The notes under the pieces were generated by a model, which had not been told where the DNA came from, searched no databases, and worked only from the letters and a program-made list of their open reading frames with translations. A program made the position numbers and the translations under genes. Below, in pieces: positions 40,959-51,943 of a stretch of DNA of 64,000 nt (positions are counted from its first letter, which is position 1; every line of letters starts with the position of its first letter). The stretch spans positions 5,663,400 to 5,727,399 of the forward strand of contig NC_089325.1 of the NCBI RefSeq assembly GCF_036669915.1. Direction: 5' to 3'. Source of the DNA: Pocillopora verrucosa. Taxonomy: Eukaryota; Cnidaria; Anthozoa; Scleractinia; Pocilloporidae.

Positions 40959-42954
40959 TGGACTTTAGTATCACTTTAGACAACTTCTTGCTCTAGCACG
41001 CTAGACGCACGTGGAATATTTGAATCTGTATGCACGCTTTGACCGCAGACCACTTCAGTCTGATAATTAAGTAGTATTTTGAAGGATTATTGTCTGGAGG
41101 AAACAAGCCGCCAAGACAATTTACTGTGGGAATTTAAAAAAAAAATTGAAGGAAGAAATGGTGTACATAAGCATCTTCAAGTCTGGTATAAATTTGTTGT
41201 AAAACAAGAAGAATTTTGTACATTATACATACATATTGTAACTATTATTTTGATACTGCAGTTGTCAGGTCCATAGATATTACTAAGTGACGACCACGCA
41301 TAGTGGGTAATGTTCTGTTTCAATGTCACGTTCTAAGTCGGAACATTGTACTATTCAAAGGGAAGCTGTGAATAAATTACTACACAAGCACAAATTACTC
41401 TACGTAATTTGGCCTCGAGGCGCATGTGGTACATACATTTGTGCGTAACTGTGAAAGCCGCCTATGAGGCAGAGCTGCTTGTGTCCTTTTACAAACGTTT
41501 TTGCAGAAAGAACGCGCGCGCTATCAAAATCGCGTAAGTTCTGTAGTGTTTGAGGGTAATCAAAAGTCAAGAGGCACCAGGTGTAAGTGCACTGTTTGAA
41601 TCACCTCCCATCACTTTGTACGTAAGAAGTAATTAAATGACGTGACATATTTTAATTAATAAATTCCTATCCGATGTATCATTGTATACTTTGCAAGCAA
41701 AATGGCGGAAAAAGTCAAGATCATCTTGTGGCAGTTATAAAATGGAGAAACGTGTTTTGAGTAGCGTCTAATTTGAAAGGAAGGTCACGTCCAGCTAAGA
41801 AACAGGGTCTTCGTTTTGTGCTCCTGGTTGCATGGCGAGTTTGCTTCGACAAACAAGTTAAAGCGTAAATGAGATTGTCCGACAGAAACATGTTTTCCCA
41901 ACTGAAAAAGAGAACTCTTTATTGTAATATTAAGAATCTGTCTCTCTGCTAAGGCTATTAAAACCTTCCTTTTTGAAATTCTTCGACGATTCCGCCCGAA
42001 TTCCGGGGTGAATCATTTTAATTTGAAGCAAATTACTGAAAAATAAAAAACATTTGCGAATTAAAAACACCCTCTCGAATTCCTTGCATTTTCCACGATA
42101 GCGATGAAGTATAGTTTATGTGGAATGCAGGAACTTTGACTCTGCTCTTGAACCAACGCGGTGACCGTTACTGAGAGATGATAACGAAACATTATTGTTA
42201 TGTCTATTAGCTGTGGAGAGGTATTAACCCCATATCAATGTCTAGCGCGTTATTATCACGATTTTTTTTTCCAAACTTGCGTCTCTTCTTGTCGCATTTT
42301 AATCCAATATTCCTTATTTCAAAATGATCGCAGTGAATCAATATTAAAGAAGTGAACATATTCAAGGGTTTGTTGACTGCAGCGTCATCATTGCGTGCAA
42401 GATAAGTGTGTTTTCAGCACGAACACACTGCCGGGTTAAGCAGCAGATGTCACGCGAACGCTTCGTCAAAACACTTCCTCAGGCGACGTTCGATTTTTGG
42501 AAATCACTAGAGCTAAGGCTCATTGTTCAAAAATATGCTCTTGTGTAAAATCCGTACACTCTCCGAATTTCTGGAGTTTCACAGATAGCAAGAATCAAGA
42601 AGGTTTTCTTGACCGCCCATTATCTTAAATACAGAAAAGGTTTCTTAGAGTTCAGAGTTTAAGCGGCTGTGGTATCAGAACCTTTAATTTTCCTTTTTAC
42701 AGCTACTTCATTATAAACCGATACTCCCAACTCCTACACATGATAGTTTAAACAATACATGCTTTAAAATCGATAGGCCGTAACAAAAACCCTCAAATAA
42801 TTTGCAACATTTGAGAGCAACTCCAAATAGGGTAAGAATATTTTGCACAAAAGGTTCCAAACGACAAGGTTAGTTGCAGTTCACAATACATCAGAATTGT
42901 TTATAGGTATTACATGCTATTTTCAATATGAACACTGCTTGTTAAAATAGTTTT

Positions 42955-42996
42955 ATGCGCCATAAATTTCCCTTCTAAACGAAATTTATGGCGCAT
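42955..42996. repeat. Perfect 16-bp inverted repeat
   Basis: ATGCGCCATAAATTTC, a ten-base spacer, then the exact reverse complement. It could be a small fold-back element or a structured RNA terminus. There is no adjacent gene end, so its role is unknown. Confidence 0.8.
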
Positions 42997-43648
42997 TACT
43001 TAAAGATGATTGAATAATGTCATTAAACTCACGAAGTTTCCTCTCGTACTAATGCTTCTTTCAAATTTTCCCTTCCTCCAAACAGTATTTCTTTGATTCA
43101 AGTTGTTGAACTGTTGTCCACATTCGCTTGCAAAGATATTCTCACTATCCTTCGTGCGTTCTTTTACCACGGTACATGGGTTTATTTTCAGTTCGGAAAG
43201 CTTGTATCCCATCAAAATGCCCAAATATAGAGCACAGTGAGAAACTCGCAAAAGCCAATGGCTATTTTTAACAGACTACATACCGTGGTATGCGAAAAAG
43301 ATCAAAAAATACGTCAAAACACATATGTGGAAAAAGAAACCACCGCAGAGAAGTCTGACATTTCTCTATTTTTAGGCGTCCTTGTAAATTTACGATTAAA
43401 ATCTGTTTAGACGATTAACATCATGGTCTTAACGCACCAAAGCGTCGTGTGCTTTCGTGGCAAGCCTTGCGAAAATCAGTAACACGACTAAATAGGGAAC
43501 GTCAGATTAACAACTTTTTCAAGAACTCTTCACTCTTCAGCGATGACAACTGAAACTTGATTGAAACACACGCACAGCTTTAAATAACAAGAAAGTAGTG
43601 CTTGAACTAAAGAGGCTTAAACGAAAAATCACTATTCCGTGAGGCGCA

Positions 43649-43673
43649 ATGCTTCCAGAATAAATGGGGGTCA
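43649..43673 (+). promoter_or_regulatory. Block conserved upstream of deiodinase-like genes A and B (copy B)
   Basis: ATGCTTCCAGAAT, then AAATGGGGGTCA, aligned with 39188-39213. It lies 342 bases before the gene B TATA box, against 264 for gene A. Confidence 0.5.
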
Positions 43674-44014
43674 ATTTTCGCTAAGGCATCGGACAGCATA
43701 CACAGCACTCACGATAAATCAAACCACATTACGCACGCAGGGAAATTGTCGGCGCCAATTTGATCGCAAATAGCTAAACATCATATTTGTATTGTGACTA
43801 CAGATGCGCTATTTGAATAAAGGGAGACAAAATTTGTCCTACAAAGTTGCGCAAGTCTGTCTGTTTGGGTTTCATTGGTTCCAGAGCTGCACACCGCACC
43901 TGCCAGCACAGAAAAATTCCGCGTCAACGTCACGCGAAAGTTCATCAGTGAGGTCAGATTTGTCGAATGAGTGTTTTTAAGAGAAACAAAATTACTGACA
44001 TTCCTTCGGTGCTG

Positions 44015-44021
44015 TATAAAT
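44015..44021 (+). promoter_or_regulatory. TATA box of deiodinase-like gene B
   Basis: TATAAAT lies 105 bases before ATG 44120. The in-frame ATG at 43967 lies upstream of this box, which supports 44120 as the true start. Confidence 0.6.
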
Positions 44022-44119
44022 ACGCTGTCATTACGGTCCTCAAACCCAGGGAAAGTGTTCGAGAGGAGATACACACGAGCTTTGACTCGCCAGCTCTGCA
44101 GCTTCGTCGAGGAAAAAAT

Positions 44120-45065
44120 ATGTCGCGGAAAATGAGCAGTAGCGCGTTTGTGCATTGCGCGACAACACTGCTTCTCTTAGTGGCATTTTCGTTCCTACGT
44201 GTTCTCAGCATTTTTCCCAGAACGAGATCGATCGTTATTAAAATGATGGACTTGATATCGGTAGTACCTCTGCCAAAGGAAATGTACTGGAATTCACTGT
44301 TCAATTGGGAGATGTTAAAATCTGTGCGCAATTCCATCCATCTCGAGCTGCAAAAAACTGCAAGAAAGGACCACACTGCTCCGGACCCTCTCCTAGTTTC
44401 CTTAGACGGAGAGTCGCAAATTCGACTGCTTAGCTTTTGCAAGGGGAGCCGTCCACTAGTTGTCAACTTCTGCAGCTGGACTTGTCCAGTTTTCAGAGCA
44501 AGGGTGGGCGAATTTCTAAACGTAGTGCAAGAATTCAGTGATGTCGCTGATTTCCTTTCTATCTACGTCGAGGAAGCTCATCCAACGGACGGTTGGGCCT
44601 TTGAGGTGAGATACAAAGTCTTTTAAAAAAACTATTTCCTTTCAGTTTCCTAGATAAATTAAAATCATATGTGCACGCCCCTTAGAAGTTTCCTTATGTG
44701 AGTGACTGTCAAAGTGCAACCTTTGCCAAATGATATAGATACCCGCGTCAACTGACTAAATCTCTCCATCTCATACTTAGAACAACGTCGAAATTTCAAC
44801 CCACAAGACCTTAGAGGATAGATGCCAAGCCGCAAAGCTCATGCAGGACTCTGTGCAGTTTAACTGTCCCATAATGATAGATACAATGGAGAATGAAGCT
44901 AATAATGCATACGCTGGGTTACCTATCAGACTTTACGTGATAAAGAACAAGAAAGTGAAATTTGCTGGTTTAGCTGGACCGACATTCTACGACCCACAAA
45001 ATGTGAGACAGTGGCTTAAGGAATACAAGGTTGAGTTTATGAAAACTGGCCGTCATCGGGCGTAA
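44120..45065 (+). CDS. Iodothyronine deiodinase-like protein B (cysteine form), 2 exons
   Basis: Tandem paralogue of gene A with the same intron position. Exons 44120-44605 and 44781-45065, 256 aa. An N-terminal membrane anchor spans about 10-32. The catalytic motif reads NFCSWTCPVF: Cys122 (TGT) replaces selenocysteine, and the usual Gly before Ser is also a cysteine (Cys118), giving a CxxxC arrangement. YVEEAHPTDGW (His154), NNVEISTHKTLEDRC and LAGPTFYDP follow. The intron is only 175 bases against 584 in gene A. A longer reading from 43967 would add 51 residues but starts upstream of the TATA box and the paralogues lack it. The Cys118/Cys122 pair could form a disulfide; that is inference. 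Confidence 0.92.
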
Positions 45066-48000
45066 AGTATTGGGAACAACTGCGTCAAGGAACAAACAAG
45101 ATTCTAATGACAAATGCATCTCCATCGAAAAAGCCACGCAAGGAAATACAATTAGGATAAATGACTAAAACCGGAAGTTTATAACAATGCATCAACGAAA
45201 AGATCTGGGAATCCTCGCTTCAAACGTTTCGAACAATGACCAAGAACGATGTCGAAAGAAACACTTATATTTAAGGTAGATTCGAGGTAGTAACAAACAA
45301 AGAGATTTTGTTGACGTGTTTTGATGCCGTGGTAGACCGCGTTACTGCAATGTTTTTTTTTAACTTACTTACAAGCAGTTGAGTCACTGATCTGTAGAAA
45401 CAGCGTCTTAGACGGTCGCGACAACTTTAATTCTAAGCTCTGTATAATAATTGATGAAAGGGAACCTTTGTAGCTCAACTAGTCATTCCATCGTGCGAAA
45501 ACACGAATGTAAATAAAACGCGTGTTAACTAGTCTATTCCAAGTGTACGAGTCCTTTGACGTACTTTACGCCTCTCGATTTCAACACGATTGCCCGGTTT
45601 GAGCCAGCGAAGCGGTACATTCCAACCCGCTCCCCCAAATTTTTCTCTAAAAGGAATTTTTATCGTGCTATGAAGTGAACTCTGATTGGACTGTCACCTC
45701 CAGGTGATTAAGACAGATTGCGTGCATTTACAACCATAGCCCATGTTGATTTTACCCGCCTCCTAAGGCAGCCCAGGGTTAAGTCAACTTGTTGTCCACC
45801 TCAAATATCTAAAATCTGATTGAGCTTGTTTTCTCCCTCTGTAATCCTTTGGTTTGGCCAACGAATCCATGCAATCCGCAGATTTTTTCCAGTTCCTAGA
45901 CACGTTTCGGATCCTTTTTGCCAACTTTTGTGGCACGCGTATTACAGTGTTCCGGTAAATAACTCGCAGAATTCACTTAATTAATAACATTGTATTTGAG
46001 ACCGAGAGCCGGAAGGCAATGGCAACTGTTTAAATGTTTGCAATTCTTTAGTAGGGGCTTAGTGTCTATCAATCGATCAAATTAGCACTTTTAGCAGCAG
46101 CTCGACTCAGTCGGGTTCGATGAACACTTTAACGAGTGGACGAGAAGTGTGGATTAAGGGGTCTCCATCACTCCAGAACGGTTCGCAAACCTTCCAGAAT
46201 CGCTGCTAGAGTATTTTTTAATTACGTAATTCTAGCCAGCACTCTTGCAAGACCTTGCAGATTTTTTGTTTGCGTACGGGCTGTCAATCATGCGCGCTGT
46301 CCGCAAACGAACCTGTGGCAAAATTTCGCTCCTAGTTTAAATTTTGCTTTTGTATCGTAGCGAGAAAAGACATGTTAGAATTTGCGCGCGTTTCATAATT
46401 ACTAATTTGCAAGAAGACTTAATCTAATCGGTATCGTGACTTGCGGTGAGTGAGGTTTATGTTCCTTTTGACACAAATTACGTGTTAATAATCGTTGAAA
46501 CTGAGTGATAAACAATGAAACGATGACGGCGATGGGCCTAAAACAAAACAATTTGAAGTGGCACAAGGGGAAATCGATTTGGAGTGATTTTTCCCTCCTA
46601 CAAAATTACTTAATCAGTAAAAGAGAACATTTTTGCGTCTCTAACCTATTTTCAATACAAATACCCTTGATGGCCAGCGTCGCAGTTTGAATCTTTGAGT
46701 TGATGTCACTGCAAACTATGTGTTAGCAGTTCGGTGCCTGAAAGTCGGACGCTTCCCACTCAAATGCAAACAAGCGTAGATCAATATTTACCGCAATCGA
46801 GAAATGTTCCCTTTTAATTTTCCTTGTTTATCTGACTGTAGGTCGCTATGCGTGCGAGATTACAATCTGCTGAAGGAAGATCGCAGTTAAGTTCATTTCC
46901 TTTGTCGCTTAAGCTCTGTGGGAAGTTTGTTTTGACGGACCCCTTGTGTCCAGCTTACACGCAGTGTGCTGTGATCAGTCGTGTTCTGATTACGTCATTC
47001 AGCGAACAAGCGAAATTGTCGAAGATTGAGGTCACGCGATCAAAGTATTCTCACTGAAATCATTTGTTCAGTTGCACGATATGTTCAACTTTTTTTTAAT
47101 CAAACTCTGCAAAGAAGGAGCAAGTTCTCCAGTTACTTCTGTTTTGTTTTCCCGGTATGAAAGCTTATGGGTGAAATATTTTTGTTTTGAACTTTCTCGA
47201 ATTGATGAAAGATACAATGAAATCACGCGATGTTTGAACAACTCATACAGGCCTCGCAAAGAGTTAAAATTAATTTGTTTATAGTTATTAGAAGCTGAAA
47301 AAAATCATCAACTGCTGTTGATTGCAACATTTTCGGGCCTTAGCCAAAATTTATAGCAGTGCATCTTATCTTGAAGGGGTTGAAAACTAGTTATAAAATA
47401 ATTTTCCCTTTATAAAGCAAATCTGTGTTTACTTTTCTTGTCGTGAAATGTTTATCGCACATTTCCATGAGACGGGAGTTGTGTACATAACAAAATAACT
47501 CCTGTTTCAGTTTCTGACTACCTAAATTAAATTTTCGACATATTTTAAATTAAAAATTGCGCTTTTTCAGTGGCTCAAATTTTTTAGATTTTTTTTCTCT
47601 GCAACTTAGTTTGTGTGGTAAAGTGAAAGGCACAGGTGCGAGAGAGGCTTTTTTGCCGTGTCCAAGAATGCGTGGATAGCTTGATTCAAGTGCTTCAACT
47701 CCTCGATAACCAACACCTTTGAACGTAACAACATTTGCATTGGCTATACACATATGTGTCGTGCTCTATGCGGCGCAACAAAGCAGCAACCATAAGTGTG
47801 CCTCCTGCTGTTTAAATGTAAAGTGCTGAAAGCATTTTTCTTCCATATTCGACATCAGAGCAGATGCTTTTTATACTCCTCTCTTGTAGTCAAATTATCG
47901 CCCTTTTTTGAATTAACGGTCTATTTTTATCATATCTATTGAAACGGCCAGTGTTTGTGGTAATCATCACCAAATTAAGTCTTTCAAAATTAAAACCATC

Positions 48001-50876
48001 GAACTGAGAAATTCACATCTGGAAGTCTTTACGGAGGAATAAATAAATGCTCCCTCTTTTTTTTAGCTTCTACTGTTTATAAATCAATAAAAGATAACTT
48101 CTATAAATAGTTCGGTCGTGTTTTCTGTTTTGGAAGCACGTAATTTGGGAAAACCACGAGAGCTGGAGAAGAGAGATAATCACTAATTTTGCCCCCTTTT
48201 TGCCCTCATCTCCAAAACCAGTCTGTGATTTATCGCTTCTTTGATTTCTTAATGAAGCAATCCTTCAACGGTCAAGAAATGACTTGAACTTAAAACCGGA
48301 TACTTCTATACTTCTTGCATGCGTCTTGCTAGCGCTTTTTTAGTTTTGTTCACAAGGAGGGTCCTTGCATGAAACAAAGTTTGGTTCTATTCCAGGGATG
48401 TATGTTTAGAAATATCTAGTTACCCTTTGACATCGAAAGATGTTTACAACTTCCTCTAAAGCCGTTTCCTACGAAAGCTGATATAAACTTGCAAGGAATC
48501 TTCTGTGCAAAAAAAAAATATACCATCCCTTTAAATCGTCTGAGATAATAGACGAAACGGTGAACCTGACTTAAAGTAGAAGCCATCTTTTAAAACAGTG
48601 AAAGATCTCAGAAGCGACTTGCCAATTGAAAAATATTCATTTTTTTTCTTATTTCGTATCAGTCTTTTCGCATAGAGGAGATTTATGACAACAGAAGTAC
48701 CAGTTGCATAGCTAAGGCTTATAGTTTCAAGTATTCTTTTAAAATCCATCTACAAGAATTCTAATTCGGCGGTTTTTTACCTATCCGTCTTGCATCTTCT
48801 AGACAAAAAGAAAATATTAATCATATACTCTGAAAAAATACCGGAAGGTTTAAAAGGTAATTCCTTATGAAGACCAGTTCAAGGAAAACATTTTGCGTTT
48901 CAGACGTGATACAAGCAACCAGATAAGAAGGTAAAAAGCTACATTCGTGAGAAAATTGGACAAATTATGACGTAAGGTTCAAATTCACGCGATCGTAATG
49001 TATCTATCACGCGAGGTTAACTCGAATGTCAGATAATGAATGAACTAGAATTGAAATTATTCTTAGGCGGTTTTTCCAAAGTTTTAAAGTCTCTTCAACA
49101 GCTTCACACTGGTTTCTTTACTTTCATAAAAAAAATTGGAAATTTTCTCTCAATTCGGTACGATCTCTCTCATCCGTGACAAACTATTTTTCTTAATTTG
49201 TTTATTTCACGATGTTATTCGTTTCGACACCGGAAGTCGGTGTTTTCACCAGATTTCGCATGGCATTTTATTCTGTGAGTGCTGAAATGTGTCACAATAT
49301 GATGCATTTGATCGAAATTTGAACAGTAATTATTAAACGACTGGGTTCCCAGCCAAAAAGGAAGTACACTAAAAACTGTTCAAGCAAACAATGCCATGCT
49401 TGAAGCCCTATAGCTAAGAAACGTGATCAAGGACAATGTAGATTAGCGAAAGCAATCAGTCGTCGCCAAAGAATTGTACCGCAAATGGATTCAAGCGAGA
49501 GAAATCACTTAGAGAAAAATGACTCTTCTCAAGTGGGGGTTTTCAGTCATCAACACTCGGCCAATCGATCGTTAGATCGTAAATCAAGAGATGAGGAGGT
49601 ACTTCCTAAATGATCTCGCGCACACGCGCTAAAACAAAGGCTGTTTACCAGACTCGATAGTCACGCGATGAATTTCGTAAACATTTCTCTCTAAACAGGG
49701 TCTCGACAATCAGAGATTATCGCACGTAATACGAGAGCTCTCCCCGGTGAGCTCAAATCACCCGTGTTTGGATTTCTGGCGGTGGCGTTCAATGAGAAAA
49801 TCATCGCGTGATGCCAACTTTGCAGAGGTGCAAACGTTTTCATGCTTGCAAACCCTCCAGGGTCATTCAACAAGAAAACAACTTATAATTAAACAAAGAG
49901 CTTTGTTTGTAGCACTTCATAGCATTAGTTTTGTAGGTATTTCCTCGGCAATATGTTATATTTCATCATCTAGGATTGACTCCACGGACACTAATCTTCC
50001 GGTCAAGTTGAAAGTGTCAACCAAACGTGTACCTTTTTCCGGATTTGCGATAAACAACCTTCACAAAAAAAATGCAACTTGACGTCTCCTGACATTTACC
50101 AACTTTCCGCGGTTTATGATGGCTTGAAAATCGCGTAATTAGATTTCATGTTTGTATATTCTAAGGTGAAGTAAAAAATGATCGCCGAACGAGGTTAGGG
50201 GATTAAGACTCGCAGCAAGATTCAATTTTTAGCTGTTATTTATATTTCGCACCTTGTTCTTTTGTTTTGTTATACAACACAAATGCAATGACCGCACAGG
50301 GCAAGATTAAAATAGTTGTATCGTATTTTCGTTCCTTTAACCTTCAGGCAAATACCACGAAACTGGTGACATTGCCTTTGTAGGGAACAACATAGGTAAT
50401 ATAAACCTCGCAAAGGACAACTGAAACTAAAAGAAACTGTTTACCTTTTACCCAATAGAAATTCTGTATTGAATAAAAACTTATGATAACTCTGATGACG
50501 ACGAAACGAGAGTAATATAATTATGTATGGTTATTAAATATTGTCTTCTCGAGTGAAGCATGTGAGAACGTTCGTGTCAAATTTATCTTCCATACCCGCC
50601 TTTACGGCAGCATTCAGATTTTCAGGTCTACTGAATATGATAACCTACGAGCGTACAGGGTATGTAGCTCTAGGCTTTTCGGCTAGTGTTTGTCGTGCGG
50701 TCGTCACTAGCCCCTTGATTACAATCCTTATAAAGTTGTTCATGATATTCTTGTCTGTAAGTGATACAGCGACAGTGAAAGAAGGCGATACACGTGCTTG
50801 AACTTTCGTTTTCAGTGTTCGTCCTTGTATCTCACTGTGCTACTTCGAATAATTGTGAAGGTATATAGGACTACGG
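45066..50876. other. Long spacer between deiodinase-like genes B and C, no gene recognised
   Basis: Several ORFs of 60-110 aa have no recognisable domain and no convincing splice partners. It contains six TCACGCGA octamers (47032, 47223, 48985, 49007, 49661, 49804). The 3' UTRs of both flanking genes must end here, since B and C converge. Confidence 0.5.
45512..45517 (+). terminator. Candidate poly(A) signal, deiodinase-like gene B
   Basis: AATAAA about 450 bases past the stop. Confidence 0.35.
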
Positions 50877-51943
50877 TTACACGTTCAATTCACTTTCCCT
50901 CCATTTCGTTAACCATCGTCTGACCTCCTGTGTTCTGTAAAATGTCGGACCCATCCCGCCAACAAATTCAACTCTTCCATTTAAGATAATACACAGTCGG
51001 ATTGGCAGTGCGCCATACGCTTGGTTCGCTTCGTTATCTACACAATCCACCAACACTGGAGTTTCTAGCTTAGACGCGTCCTGAAACAGCAGAGCTGCTT
51101 GGACTCTTTCCTCTAGAGTGCGATGCTGTTTCACGTGGAAGTCAGTCTAGATCGTGATGTAAAAAGAATATATGAGTCAGAGCAAAGTCCGAGCTCATTC
51201 CTTCACTAATTAACTATTCAAACAGGGCTTCCTCTACAGACAGCAAACTGTATAGTCTAATTTCACGGTTCTTCGAATTCAAATACGTATATACGAACGT
51301 ATACACTACAATACTACGGATCTAAGCGCGTGGTAGAATGAGATAAAGTTTGAAGCCACCACTAGTCGGTAACCTATGCCCCGATTTTAAAGTAACATTT
51401 TTGCTAGGATCATACAACAAATTGGGTATCTCAGAAATAAATTTTGGCTTTTATTATTACCTTGAAAGCCCAGCCGTCTGAGGGATGCGCTTCGGAGATA
51501 TAAATGACGACGAAATCAGCTATATCTCTAAAATCCGCCGTGATCTCGTTGAAGTCTCTCAGCCTATCCATGAAGAAAGGGCAAGTGCAGCTGCCGAAAT
51601 TCACCACCAACGGCCTGCTCTTCTTGGCGAAGTCTAATAAATTTGAACGCAACTGGCCGTTGGCCGACACAACACAAGGATTTGGTGCTTCTGCACCGAG
51701 CTTCGCTTTTTTCTGCAGATCTGTCATCAAAGCGGCCGTCACCGCTTTATACATCTCCCATCCAAACAAACTGTTACCGTACACTTCTTGGCTGATTTCA
51801 CATCCTGCAAACTTGATGAACAGTTTAACGACCAGCTTTCGGAACACCAAGGTACAGAATAGAAACCGTAGGATACCGAACGCAATAAGAAGGGCCAAAG
51901 ATGCCGTATAGAAAGGAAGTGCTACTGAGACTGACATGGCCAT
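50877..51943 (-). CDS. Iodothyronine deiodinase-like protein C (cysteine form), 2 exons
   Basis: Third and most diverged paralogue, convergent with gene B. Exons 51943-51461 and 51146-50877, GT/AG, same intron position, 250 aa. N-terminal membrane segment about 7-38. The catalytic motif is NFGSCTCPFF: Cys121 (TGC) in the selenocysteine position, preceded at one residue's distance by Cys119, so a CxC pair replaces the SWTC of gene A. YISEAHPSDGWAF and, in exon 2, TDFHVKQHRTLEERVQAA and GMGPTFYRTQ match the family. ATG 51943 is the first true ATG in frame; a second at 51937 is possible. No clear TATA box was seen at the distance found for A and B. Function on iodothyronines is not proven by sequence. 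Confidence 0.91.

Larger units (their letters stand above)
40937..43648. other. Spacer between deiodinase-like genes A and B
   Basis: No exon recognised. It includes a perfect 16-bp inverted repeat at 42955-42996 and a TCACGCGA octamer at 42450. Confidence 0.5.

Noticed and set aside
43967..44119. N-terminal extension of deiodinase-like gene B by 51 residues
   Set aside because: It begins upstream of the TATA box at 44015, and the paralogues lack it.
51504..51911. 135-aa plus ORF opposite gene C
   Set aside because: It is antisense to the catalytic exon of deiodinase-like gene C.
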